From Takakia lepidozioides (taxonomy: Eukaryota > Streptophyta > Takakiopsida > Takakiales > Takakiaceae): a DNA stretch of 64,000 bases. The stretch covers positions 83,244,756-83,308,755 of the forward strand of contig CM060731.1 in assembly GCA_030704615.1 (NCBI GenBank), in the 5' to 3' direction. The notes beneath the pieces are model-generated. The model searched no databases, was not told where the DNA came from, and saw nothing but the letters and a program-made list of their open reading frames with translations. Made by a program: the position numbers and the translations under genes. Each line of letters opens with the position of its first letter. The stretch's first letter is position 1. This document shows, piece after piece, positions 21,163-32,100 of the stretch.

Positions 21163-22529
21163 TAGATCGGATCATGCAACGAGCCAAGAGGTTCAAGTGG
21201 GAGGGGACTCACATACTCCGTGTATGGGAGGATGGACGAGTGAGGATTGTGCCTCATCCAACACAACGAGCGCGTTTGGTACGCCATGCCCATGAGGATT
21301 TGGGACAATTTGGGGTACGGCGCACTCATAGTTTGTTGCAAGGGCAATACTGGTGGCGGGGAATGCACACGGATGTGCAACAATTAGTGGCAAGGTGCAT
21401 GGTGTGTGATAGGGTGCGTGCTTCCTTCAATGCACCTACTCCACAATTGCATCTTTTACCCACTATAGGATTGGGTTATCGGTAGAGTCTTGACTTTGCG
21501 GGACCATTGCCACTGACGATGCACCACAATAAGTATGTACTGGTGATGGTGGAACACTTCTCCAAATGGATTGAGCTGGTGAAATTGCCTGACAAGGCAA
21601 GTGAGGGGGATGCGTATGCATTCTAAGATCGAGTGCTTAGTCAATTTGGTCCTCCAGCCGAGGTACTCACAGATCAAGGTAGAGAATTCATGGGAAAATT
21701 TCAGGTTTTGTGTGAGTAAGCTTTGATATATCACCGCACTACTTCTCGGGATTATCCCGAGACTGGCGTGGCGGAGAGAGTTGTTCAGACAGTCAATAAG
21801 GGTTTACGCAAATACGGTTTGCAGAATGGACACCTGGGAGATTGGGACCTTCAGTTGCCTTGGTTGGTTATGGGCTATAGATTCAGCAAACAAGCGTCAC
21901 TTGCCTCCTTCTCACCTTACTTTCTTCGGCCAAGAGCCAGATTTGTCTACATCTATTCGCAAAGAGGCTGCAGTAGTCCTCAACCTTGATGATCCGGATG
22001 TGTGGACACAAGCATATGACCAGTGGGCAAAGTTGTTAAAAAAAATCATGTCTATGGTTTTGAGAACCTTGCTATTGCCCAACACCGAGACACACTGAGG
22101 TATACCACTATACGTGGAGGAGGGTATCGGCCAGAAGTTCGGCGTTTCCACCCTGGGGACTATGTATATCTACAACAGACAGCGCCTACGATCTTGGATG
22201 TCACAGCATGACGTGTGATTCTAAGGGTCAGGGAGGTGTTGCCTTCAAGAGTGTTGATTCTGGAGGGTTGAGATGGCATGGTATGGAAGGACCATGTGCG
22301 CAATTATACGCCACATCACCTTCCACATGTGGATGGGAGGATAGATCTCAACCTTGCAGTCGTACCTGTAGGGTGGCATTGCATGCTATGTGGGTATGTC
22401 AGTGGTACAGCCAACCATGTTGGTGTGTGACAAATGCTCAAGGGGGTGGCACATGGATGTTTGACACCGTCACTTGAGGAGGTTCATAGCGGAGAATGGT
22501 TGTGTCCACGATGCCTTGGACAGAGGTAG
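21163..22529 (+). pseudogene. Ty3/gypsy integrase with C-terminal PHD finger, decayed
   Basis: In order: an H2C2-type zinc domain (HAHEDLGQFGVRRT ... CMVCDR, with the second His replaced by Gln), then an integrase core with D in SLDFAGPLP, D in LTDQGREF and E in VAERVVQT. A GYRFSKQASLASFSPY tail and an SH3-like end (LRVREVLPSRVL) follow. In-frame stops break it at 21485-21487 and further on (AYAF*, VLCE*, DVTA*). Downstream, 22374-22513 encodes all eight ligands of a C4HC3 PHD finger (HCMLC, CDKC, GWH, C, CPRC) across two one-base frame changes, ending at TAG 22527-22529. PHD fingers read histone H3 tails. Here it would occupy the place a chromodomain has in chromoviruses and could guide integration. 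Confidence 0.8.
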
Positions 22530-23231
22530 TGGGCATGACAATGGTGAGGTTGACAAGTGATCCAAGATCTGGCTAGGGGGAGTTCAACGCCATGGACACC
22601 CAACTGAAAGCCATGGTTTATAGGAAGGCGACTAACGATGAGGCTACTTTTGCACCCGGCCTCTTGATCTATCAAGTTTGGATATTGGGACTTGTGCGGT
22701 TGAAGACCAAGCTATGATCTTCTTAGGATTCAGGAAGGTTTGTCTTCTTCTAATCGAGCCTTCCGAGCCTCTCTCACCTCCATGGCTCTAGTTCATGATG
22801 AGTAGAAGTGTGCGAGAGTGTTGTATGGTGGATTCATTTAGCTAAGGTGTCATGGGCTTGACTATTATAGAGTGTTAGAGTGGGATTGTATTTGGAAGGG
22901 TTATGTGTGTTCTTGGTGTGATGTGGTTTCATGCAAGAGAGAGTTTTCATTGCATTCTACTTCTCTAATTTCTCATATCTTTTCATTGTGACATAGCTTT
23001 ATAGGTCTATATGCGAGGAAGTGTGTTTGGACAGCGATATATGTTGTGGCACGATGCTTCTAGGTGCACGACATCATAATCTCTCAGTTCTATTCCAAGT
23101 CGTTTCAATGATTCAATATTATACGTCACAAATATAATATAATTGTGCCTTATATTTAATCAACATTTATGGAGTTGTATGTGAAGTGATTACTATGACT
23201 GTAATTTCCACATAATTATGTAAGGTGTATA
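22530..23231. other. 3' flank of the integrase relic
   Basis: The sequence after the PHD stop shows no LTR start, polypurine tract or gene. It becomes AT-rich towards 23200. Confidence 0.35.
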
Positions 23232-23235
23232 GAAA

Positions 23236-23266
<31 letters not shown>

Positions 23267-23292
23267 CAAAACAAAACAAAAAAAAAAAAAAC
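23232..23292. repeat. (CAAAA)n simple repeat
   Basis: A run of about ten CAAAA units framed by A tracts. It could be an old poly(A)-derived microsatellite. Confidence 0.9.
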
Positions 23293-23469
23293 TCCGGCCG
23301 AAGCCGGCGTAACTAAGAGTCACTTCGCCTTGCGGCTACTGCCCCTTTTCAGGGGTGGGCCCTATGAGATTAATGGTGTCCAGGGGACACCTAAAGACCT
23401 GCGAGGAGAATGCATACGCAGGGCAAAAAAAGGTACCACCGGGTACCCCGAGGCGCCCGGGCACCTAGG

Positions 23470-23652
23470 GAGCGGGAAGAGGGTTGGATTCAAGCTGCCG
23501 TTTGTTGGTGATGATAGCAGTAAGAGAACAGAGCGCTGTGAGGTGTATGGCTTTAAAGCATTTATGGATAGATGTGATGGGAAGTTTAAAGTTGTTTTGG
23601 AGTGCAGATATGCTAGCATTATGGATACACCTCTGGTGCCTGCCGTGATGAC
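23470..23652 (+). pseudogene. isolated exon-like fragment, unknown protein
   Basis: An open stretch between an acceptor-like CACCTAG and a strong donor (ACA|GTAAGTGG) encodes GFKLPFVGDDSSKR, a Cys/Lys-rich centre and YASIMDTPLVPAVMTV. Codon use looks protein-like and there is no stop, but I recognise no family. It lies between two gypsy relics and may be a captured exon. Confidence 0.3.
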
Positions 23653-23864
23653 AGTAAGTGGGCCTGTGGCCCACCCTTGCCGACGGATGGCCAAGATAAG
23701 CGGGGCATATTTTTGGCGTTTCTCGAGGGTGGAGGGGCTGGGGAAGCGGTCATGGTAGTATGTAAACTCTATGAAGTGTATGGTGAAGGCTTGGGATGGA
23801 GCAGAGGGTGGGGCAGCGTTAATAGGAAGTCCCTATACAAGTAGGATATCCGGGATAGTCTGGC

Positions 23865-24844
23865 ATGACATATGCAGAATGTCGTGCACCTCACTTTGGT
23901 AATTCCCTCTTGTACCAGTTGAGCCATAGAGAGTTGGTGGAGCTGAAGGAACAGCTCAAGGACCTCATGGCAAAGGAATACATCTGGCCAAGTAAGTCAC
24001 CTTATAGAGCCCCGGTACTATTTGCAGACAAGAAAGATGGGACATTGCGGATGTGTGTTGATTACAGGGATCTAAACAATGTGACTATCAAAAACCGGTA
24101 CCGTTTGCCAAGAATTGACGACCTCTTTGATCGGTTGGCAGGCGCGAAGTATTTCAGACGAATCGATTTGCGCTCAGGTTATCACCAAATTCGGGTAGCA
24201 GAAGGAGATGAGGAAAAGACAGCGTGCATGACAAGGTATGGTTCGTACAAGTTCTTAGTGATGCCTTTTAGGCTCACCAATGTGCCGATGACCTTTAGCA
24301 CATTCATGAACAGCCTTTTCCAGGAGTGATTAGATGACTTTGTGATCGTGTACATCGACGACATCTTGGTGTACTCGAAAACAAAGGAAGACCATCTGGA
24401 GCACTTCAAAATGGTGTTCCAGAAATTGCGGGAAGTAAAGCTCTATACCAAAGTTTTAAAGTGTGAATTCGGGGTCACAAAAGTGGAGTTCCTAGGGCAT
24501 GTGATTACACAAGATGGCATCAAAATGGATGACAAAAAGGTGAGGGCGATCTTGGACTGGGAACCTCCGACTTCGGTCCTGGAAGTGTGATCCTTTCTGG
24601 GACTCGCCTCCTAGTACCGAAAATATGTGAGGAATTACACCAAGATTGCAGGGCCGCTGTCAGACCTCTTGTGTAAATCCAAGGTATGGGTGTAGAACAC
24701 CTTGTGTGCCCAAGTTTTTGCCGAAAATTGAAGCAGCGGATGGTGGAAGCTCCAGTTTTGAAGATCTCGGAGTTCATTTGAGATTCACACAGATGCATCG
24801 GACTTCGCGATTGGGGATGTGCTAATGTAAGAGGGGTGTCCACT
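23865..24844 (+). pseudogene. Ty3/gypsy reverse transcriptase relic
   Basis: The RT palm and fingers are recognisable: [60 protein letters not shown], the catalytic VYIDDILVYSKT and FLGHVITQDGI. The start of RNase H follows (TDASDFAIGDVLM). Stops interrupt it at 24328 (after NSLFQE), 24588 and later. The polymerase YIDD box itself is intact. It copied element RNA into cDNA when alive. The reading ends at the left terminus of the 12.4-kb segment (24845), which has therefore inserted into or been joined to this relic. It is in the same orientation as the integrase relic but in the wrong order, so they come from different copies. Confidence 0.88.
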
Positions 24845-24899
24845 GCCTAATTATCATTTTTGACGTGACGTAGCGCTGACACGTCTGTCGTCACGCCCG
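24845..24899 (+). repeat. left terminal inverted repeat of the 12.4-kb segment
   Basis: Imperfect partner of 37183-37237. Shared core: GCCTA-TTATCATT, TGACGTGAC and GACACGTC. The adjoining 40 bases remain rich in CGTCACG/GACGTG words. Confidence 0.8.
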
Positions 24900-25057
24900 A
24901 CGTGCGTCACGTCACGTCGAATCCGGACGTTTACCCATGTAATTTTTTTTTATTTGACTTTTACGATTTACTTCTACCCTTTGTAATGATATAGCAGCCA
25001 CGGTGTAAAACAGACGTGGCCAATTATTAATATTTGATAATTTTTTATTAAAAAAAA

Positions 25058-25636
25058 TGTCCGCCATATATTGGCAGTCGCATATAATTTATTATTTTTA
25101 AAATAAAAACGATCGCCCATATTGGCAGTCGCTTGTAATTTAATATTTTGTTAAATTAAGCGACCGCCCATATTGGCGGTCGCTTGTATTTTATTATATC
25201 TTAAAATAAGCGACCGCCTACATTGGCGGTCGGTTGAAGTTTATTATGTTTTAAATGAAGCGACCGCCCAGATTGGCGGTCGCTCGTACTTTATTATTAT
25301 ATCTTTGATATATTCTGTAAAAATACAGCGACCGCCATGTGGCGGTCGCTATATATATATATTAAATTTAGCGACCGCCATTTAGCAGCGGTAGCTTATT
25401 TTTATTTTTATTCTTAAATAAAGCGACCGCCGTTTGGCGGTCGCTTACTTAATATTTTTTTTTAAATGAAGCGACCGCCATTTAGCGGCGGTCGCTTATT
25501 TATATTTTGAATCTTGAATTAAGCGACCGCCATGTGGCGGTCGCTCTTCTTGTTTTTATAAATATAGCGACCGTCATGCGGCGGTCACGTGTTTTTTGTT
25601 TTCTTAGAAATCCAGGGACCCGCCGTGTGGCGTTTT
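25058..25636. repeat. array of ~12 GCGACCGCC...GGCGGTCGC hairpins
   Basis: Clear copies start at 25160, 25210, 25260, 25328, 25371, 25423, 25471, 25523 and 25567, with degenerate ones near 25060, 25109 and 25615. Each is a 9-bp GC-rich stem (GCGACCGCC/GGCGGTCGC) around a 3-7-nt loop (CATATT, ATGT, ATTTA). Copies are spaced ~43-68 bp apart by AT-rich linkers. Loops vary while stems are kept, and several stems show paired changes or losses (CAGCGGTAGC, CCGTC). No cas genes are present and spacers are AT-rich linkers, so this is not a CRISPR. Confidence 0.92.
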
Positions 25637-25884
25637 GTTTTTAATTTTTTAATCATGAAGCGGCGTCTGGCCAGCCACGTGGCGAGGTGCCACGGGTCAG
25701 GAAAAACGAAACAAATGGGATGGGGGGAGGTGGTTTTGAACCCTTGACCTCTCCCATGTGGGTGCTCGTGGCGAGGTGCGACTGGCTAGTCACGCCGCGC
25801 TGACACGTGGCGAGGCGTCACTGGTCTGTCGCGCCTTTTCAAGCACAATGCCATTTTTTTTGGGGGGGGGGCCTGGTGGGCACC

Positions 25885-25892
25885 TATATAAA
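25885..25892 (+). promoter_or_regulatory. TATA-like box upstream of the satellite array
   Basis: TATATAAA within GGGCACCTATATAAACC, preceded by a G-run and followed by a C/T-rich leader-like stretch. The first satellite unit starts 300 bp downstream. If functional it would drive transcription into the array. No ORF of note follows. Confidence 0.4.
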
Positions 25893-26192
25893 CCATTCCC
25901 CCCTCCTTTTCTGATCACTGTTGCCCCTCTCGTGGTGCTGTTCCTTGGCATCCTGTAGTCCTTTCGGACTTCGTTGCTTGGCACTGCCAACGGGAGGTGC
26001 AAAGGTAATTATTTGGTGAGGAGGTTTTGTCAATTTTCTATTGGACAGTCCCACACACTTGTTCACGGTTCAATCATCGTATCACCATTTTGCCGTTTTC
26101 GGATCTCCGGCGCCCTATTTTTTTGCAGAATACTACGAAGACACCATCCACACGCGTTCGTTGCCGTTTTCTGAGGTTTTGGACCCTGTATG
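25893..26192 (+). other. unique leader between TATA-like box and satellite array
   Basis: Pyrimidine-rich near the box and moderately GC-rich afterwards. Overlapping small frames are open in several phases but none resembles a protein. It is present once, unlike the array that follows. Confidence 0.4.
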
Positions 26193-29100
26193 TAGAACAC
26201 AAATCAAGTTTGGAGTGCAAAACAGGGAAGAAACTGTGGTTTTGGGTCCAAATGAATTTTGATCCTTCCCAAATTTGGTACGCACGTTGCATATGGCTAC
26301 ATTACACGCCCCATTCAAAAATCGAATGAAAAAAAAAAAATTGTGAGCACGCGAAACACGGTCCAACAGGTCCCAAAGCAATAGCAGCTCCAACACAATA
26401 CATTCAACGGGTGAACGGATGGTTGCCCGTCCAAATCATTTTTGTTATCTTCCAAATTTTGCCAGCACATTCGAGACACCTTCTCACAGGTCTCGGACTA
26501 ATATCAGATCAATCGAAATTCATTCGATGGCTCAACGGATGGTTGGCCATCGAAATGATTTTGGTTCGCTTTGAGACTTGGCCACTATGTTCAATGTGCC
26601 ATGTAAGAGGCCCCAGAGTAATATGAGATCAATCGAAATTCGTTCAATGGGCCAACGGATAGTTGCCCATCCAAGTGATTTTCGTTCGCTTTGAAACTTG
26701 GCCACTGTGTTCAATGTACCCTCTGATACGTCCCAGTGTAATACGAGATCAATCGAAATTCGTTCGATTGTCCAATGAGGCGTTCACTTGTCATCTGGTT
26801 TTTGTTCACTGCGAAAAAGAAATCCCGCGACGCGCTCCCCCCTCGAGCCATTCCACAATTTAATTGAATTTAAATTTATTTTAAACCAATAAATAGGTTT
26901 GCACTGCCTTTCATTAGAGGGTTTCCGGCACGTATCGATTTTGTTTTTGGCTCAATTTTGTTCTGCGGCTTCCAGCATCCCACCGCTACTCCCCCGCCAA
27001 ATTTTGGACCAATCAAAAATGCCCCCCCAAAAAAGTGTTCTCTTCGCTCACTATTGCAGAACTCTTTATGAAGAGTACATGAAGTAGAACACAAATCAAG
27101 TTTGCAGTGCAAAAGAGGGAAGGAAATTTGTGGTTTTGGGTGCAAATGAATTTTGATCGCTCCCAAATTCGGCACGCACGTTGCATATGGCTACATTACA
27201 CGCCCCATTCAAAAACCGAATGAAAAATAAATAAAAATCGTGAGCACGCGAAACACGGTCCAAAAGGTCCCAAAGCAATAGAAGATCCAACGGAATACAT
27301 TCAACGGGTGAACGGATGGTTGCCCATCCAAATCATTTTGTTTGCTTCGAAACTTTGCCAGCACGTTCGAGACACCCTCTCACAGGTAATATCAGGAAAT
27401 TCATTCGATGGCATTCGAAATGATTTTGGTTCGCTTTGAGACTTGGCCACTATGTTCAATGTGCCATGTAAGAGGCCCCAGAGTAATATGAGATCAATCG
27501 AAATTCGTTCAATGGGCCAACGGATAGTTGCCCCATCCAAATGATTTTCGTTCGCTTTGAAACTTGGCCACTGTGTTCAATGTACCCTCTGATACGTCCC
27601 AGTGTAATACGAGATCAATCGAAATTCGTTCGATTGTCCAATGAGGCGTTCACTTGTCATCTGGTTTTTGTTCACTGCGAAAAAGAAATCCCGCAATGCG
27701 TTCAAGGCTATTGCACCCATTGAACGGATGTGGTTGAAGCCCCTCTTTTGCCCGCATGTGCTTGAACATGTGCGGAGACACAACGGACGAATAAATCATT
27801 TGCCTCCCCATCGACGCGCTCCCCCCTCGAGCCATTCCACAATTTAATTGAATTTAAATTTATTTTGAACCAATAAATAGGTTTGCACTGCCTTTCATTA
27901 GAGGGTTTCCGGCACGTATCGATTTTGTTTTTGGCTCAATTTTGTTCTGCGGCTTCCAGCATCCCACCGCTACTCCCCCGCCAAATTTTGGACCAATCAA
28001 AAATGCCCCCCCAAAAAAGTGTTCTCTTCGCTCACTATTGCAGAACTCTTTATGAAGAGTACATGAAGTAGAACACAAATCAAGTTTGCAGTGCAAAAGA
28101 GGGAAGGAAATTTGTGGTTTTGGGTGCAAATGAATTTTGATCGCTCCCAAATTCGGCACGCACGTTGCATATGGCTACATTACACGCCCCATTCAAAAAC
28201 CGAATGAAAAATAAATAAAAATCGTGAGCACGCGAAACACGGTCCAAAAGGTCCCAAGCAATAGAAGATCCAACGGAATACATTCAACGGTGTGAACGGA
28301 TGGTTGCCCATCCAAATCATTTTTGTTTGCTTCGAAACTTTGCCAGCACGTTCGAGACACCCTCTCGCAGGTCTCGGACTAATATCAGATCAATCGAAAT
28401 TCATTCGATGGCTCAACGGATGGTTGGCCATCGAAATGATTTTGGTTCGCTTTGAGACTTGGCCACTATGTTCAATGTGCCATGTAAGAGGCCCCAGAGT
28501 TATATGAGATCAATCGAAATTCGTTCAATGGGCCAACGGATGGTTGCCCATCCAAATAATTTTCGTTTGCTTTGAAACTTGGCCACTGTGTTCAATGTAC
28601 CCTCTGATACGTCCCAGTGTAATACGAGATCAATCGAAATTCGTTCGATTGTCCAATGAGGCGTTCACTTGTCATCTGGTTTTTGTTCACTGCGAAAAAG
28701 AAATCCCGCAATGCGTTCAAGGCTATTGCACCCATTGAACGGATGTGGTTGAAGCCCCTCTTTTGCCCGCATGTGCTTGAACATGTGCGGAGACACAACA
28801 GACGAATAAATCATTTGCCTCCCCATCGACGCGCTCCCCCCTCGAGCCATTCCACAATTTAATTGAATTTAAATTTATTTTGAACCAATAAATAGGTTTG
28901 CACTGCCTTTCATTATGGGGTTTCGGGCACGTATCGATTTTGTTTTTGGCTCAATTTTGTTCTGCGGCTTCCAACATCCCACCGCTACTCCCCCGCCAAA
29001 TTTTGGACCAATCAAAAATGCCCCCCCCAAAAAGTGTTCTCTTCGCTCACTATTGCAGAACTCTTTATGAAGAGTACATGAAGTAGAACACAAATCAAGT

Positions 29101-32100
29101 TTGCAGTGCAAAAGAGGGAAGGAAATTTGTGGTTTTGGGTGCAAATGAATTTTGATCGCTCCCAAATTCGGCACGCACGTTGCATATGGCTACATTACAC
29201 GCCCCATTCAAAAACCGAATGAAAAATAAATAAAAATCGTGAGCACGCGAAACACGGTCCAAAAGGTCCCAAGCAATAGAAGATCCAACGGAATACATTC
29301 AACGGGTGAACGGATGGTTGCCCATCCAAATCATTTTTGTTTGCTTCGAAACTTTGCCAGCACGTTCGAGACACCCTCTCGCAGGTCTCGGACTAATATC
29401 AGATCAATCGAAATTCATTCGATGGCTCAACGGATGGTTGGCCATCGAAATGATTTTGGTTCGCTTTGAGACTTGGCCACTATGTTCAATGTGCCATGTA
29501 AGAGGCCCCAGAGTAATATGAGATCAATCGAAATTCGTTCAATGGGCCAACGGATAGTTGCCCCATCCAAATGATTTTCGTTCGCTTTGAAACTTGGCCA
29601 CTGTGTTCAATGTACCCTCTGATACGTCCCAGTGTAATACGAGATCAATCGAAATTCGTTCGATTGTCCAATGAGGCGTTCACTTGTCATCTGGTTTTTG
29701 TTCACTGCGAAAAAGAAATCCCGCAATGCGTTCAAGGCTATTGCACCCATTGAACGGATGTGGTTGAAGCCCCTCTTTTGCCCGCATGTGCTTGAACATG
29801 TGCGGAGACACAACGGACGAATAAATCATTTGCCTCCCCATCGACGCGCTCCCCCCTCGAGCCATTCCACAATTTAATTGAATTTAAATTTATTTTGAAC
29901 CAATAAATAGGTTTGCACTGCCTTTCATTAGAGGGTTTCCGGCACGTATCGATTTTGTTTTTGGCTCAATTTTGTTCTGCGGCTTCCAGCATCCCACCGC
30001 TACTCCCCCGCCAAATTTTGGACCAATCAAAAATGCCCCCCCAAAAAAGTGTTCTCTTCGCTCACTATTGCAGAACTCTTTATGAAGAGTACATGAAGTA
30101 GAACACAAATCAAGTTTGCAGTGCAAAAGAGGGAAGGAAATTTGTGGTTTTGGGTGCAAATGAATTTTGATCGCTCCCAAATTCGGCACGCACGTTGCAT
30201 ATGGCTACATTACACGCCCCATTCAAAAACCGAATGAAAAATAAATAAAAATCGTGAGCACGCGAAACACGGTCCAAAAGGTCCCAAAGCAATAGAAGAT
30301 CCAACGGAATACATTCAACGGGTGAACGGATGGTTGCCCATCCAAATCATTTTTGTTTGCTTCGAAACTTTGCCAGCACGTTCGAGACACCCTCTCACAG
30401 GTCTCGGACTAATATCAGATCAATCGAAATTCATTCGATGGCTCAACGGATGGTTGGCCATCGAAATGATTTTGGTTCGCTTTGAGACTTGGCCACTATG
30501 TTCAATGTGCCATGTAAGAGGCCCCAGAGTAATATGAGATCAATCGAAATTCGTTCAATGGGCCAACGGATAGTTGCCCCATCCAAATGATTTTCGTTCG
30601 CTTTGAAACTTGGCCACTGTGTTCAATGTACCCTCTGATACGTCCCAGTGTAATACGAGATCAATCGAAATTCGTTCGATTGTCCAATGAGGCGTTCACT
30701 TGTCATCTGGTTTTTGTTCACTGCGAAAAAGAAATCCCGCAATGCGTTCAAGGCTATTGCACCCATTGAACGGATGTGGTTGAAGCCCCTCTTTTGCCCG
30801 CATGTGCTTGAACATGTGCGGAGACACAACGGACGAATAAATCATTTGCCTCCCCATCGACGCGCTCCCCCCTCGAGCCATTCCACAATTTAATTGAATT
30901 TAAATTTATTTTGAACCAATAAATAGGTTTGCACTGCCTTTCATTAGAGGGTTTCCGGCACGTATCGATTTTGTTTTTGGCTCAATTTTGTTCTGCGGCT
31001 TCCAGCATCCCACCGCTACTCCCCGCCAAATTTTGGACCAATCAAAAATGCCCCCCCAAAAAAGTGTTCTCTTCGCTCACTATTGCAGAACTCTTTATGA
31101 AGAGTACATGAAGTAGAACACAAATCAAGTTTGCAGTGCAAAAGAGGGAAGGAAATTTGTGGTTTTGGGTGCAAATGAATTTTGATCGCTCCCAAATTCG
31201 GCACGCACGTTGCATATGGCTACATTACACGCCCCATTCAAAAACCGAATGAAAAATAAATAAAAATCGTGAGCACGCGAAACACGGTCCAAAAGGTCCC
31301 AAAGCAATAGAAGATCCAACGGAATACATTCAACGGGTGAACGGATGGTTGCCCATCCAAATCATTTTTGTTTGCTTCGAAACTTTGCCAGCACGTTCGA
31401 GACACCCTCTCGCAGGTCTCGGACTAATATCAGATCAATCGAAATTCATTCGATGGCTCAACGGATGGTTGGCCATCGAAATGATTTTGGTTCGCTTTGA
31501 GACTTGGCCACTATGTTCAATGTGCCATGTAAGAGGCCCCAGAGTAATATGAGATCAATCGAAATTCGTTCAATGGGCCAACGGATAGTTGCCCCATCCA
31601 AATGATTTTCGTTCGCTTTGAAACTTGGCCACTGTGTTCAATGTACCCTCTGATACGTCCCAGTGTAATACGAGATCAATCGAAATTCGTTCGATTGTCC
31701 AATGAGGCGTTCACTTGTCATCTGGTTTTTGTTCACTGCGAAAAAGAAATCCCGCAATGCGTTCAAGGCTATTGCACCCATTGAACGGATGTGGTTGAAG
31801 CCCCTCTTTTGCCCGCATGTGCTTGAACATGTGCGGAGACACAACGGACGAATAAATCATTTGCCTCCCCATCGACGCGCTCCCCCCTCGAGCCATTCCA
31901 CAATTTAATTGAATTTAAATTTATTTTAAACCAATAAATAGGTTTGCACTGCCTTTCATTAGAGGGTTTCCGGCACGTATCGATTTTGTTTTTGGCTCAA
32001 TTTTGTTCTGCGGCTTCCAGCATCCCACCGCTACTCCCCCGCCAAATTTTGGACCAATCAAAAATGCCCCCCCAAAAAAGTGTTCTCTTCGCTCACTATT

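Noticed and set aside
25058-25636. CRISPR-like array
   Set aside because: Repeats are palindromic with short spacing, linkers are AT-rich and partly similar to each other, and no cas genes exist in this eukaryotic sequence.
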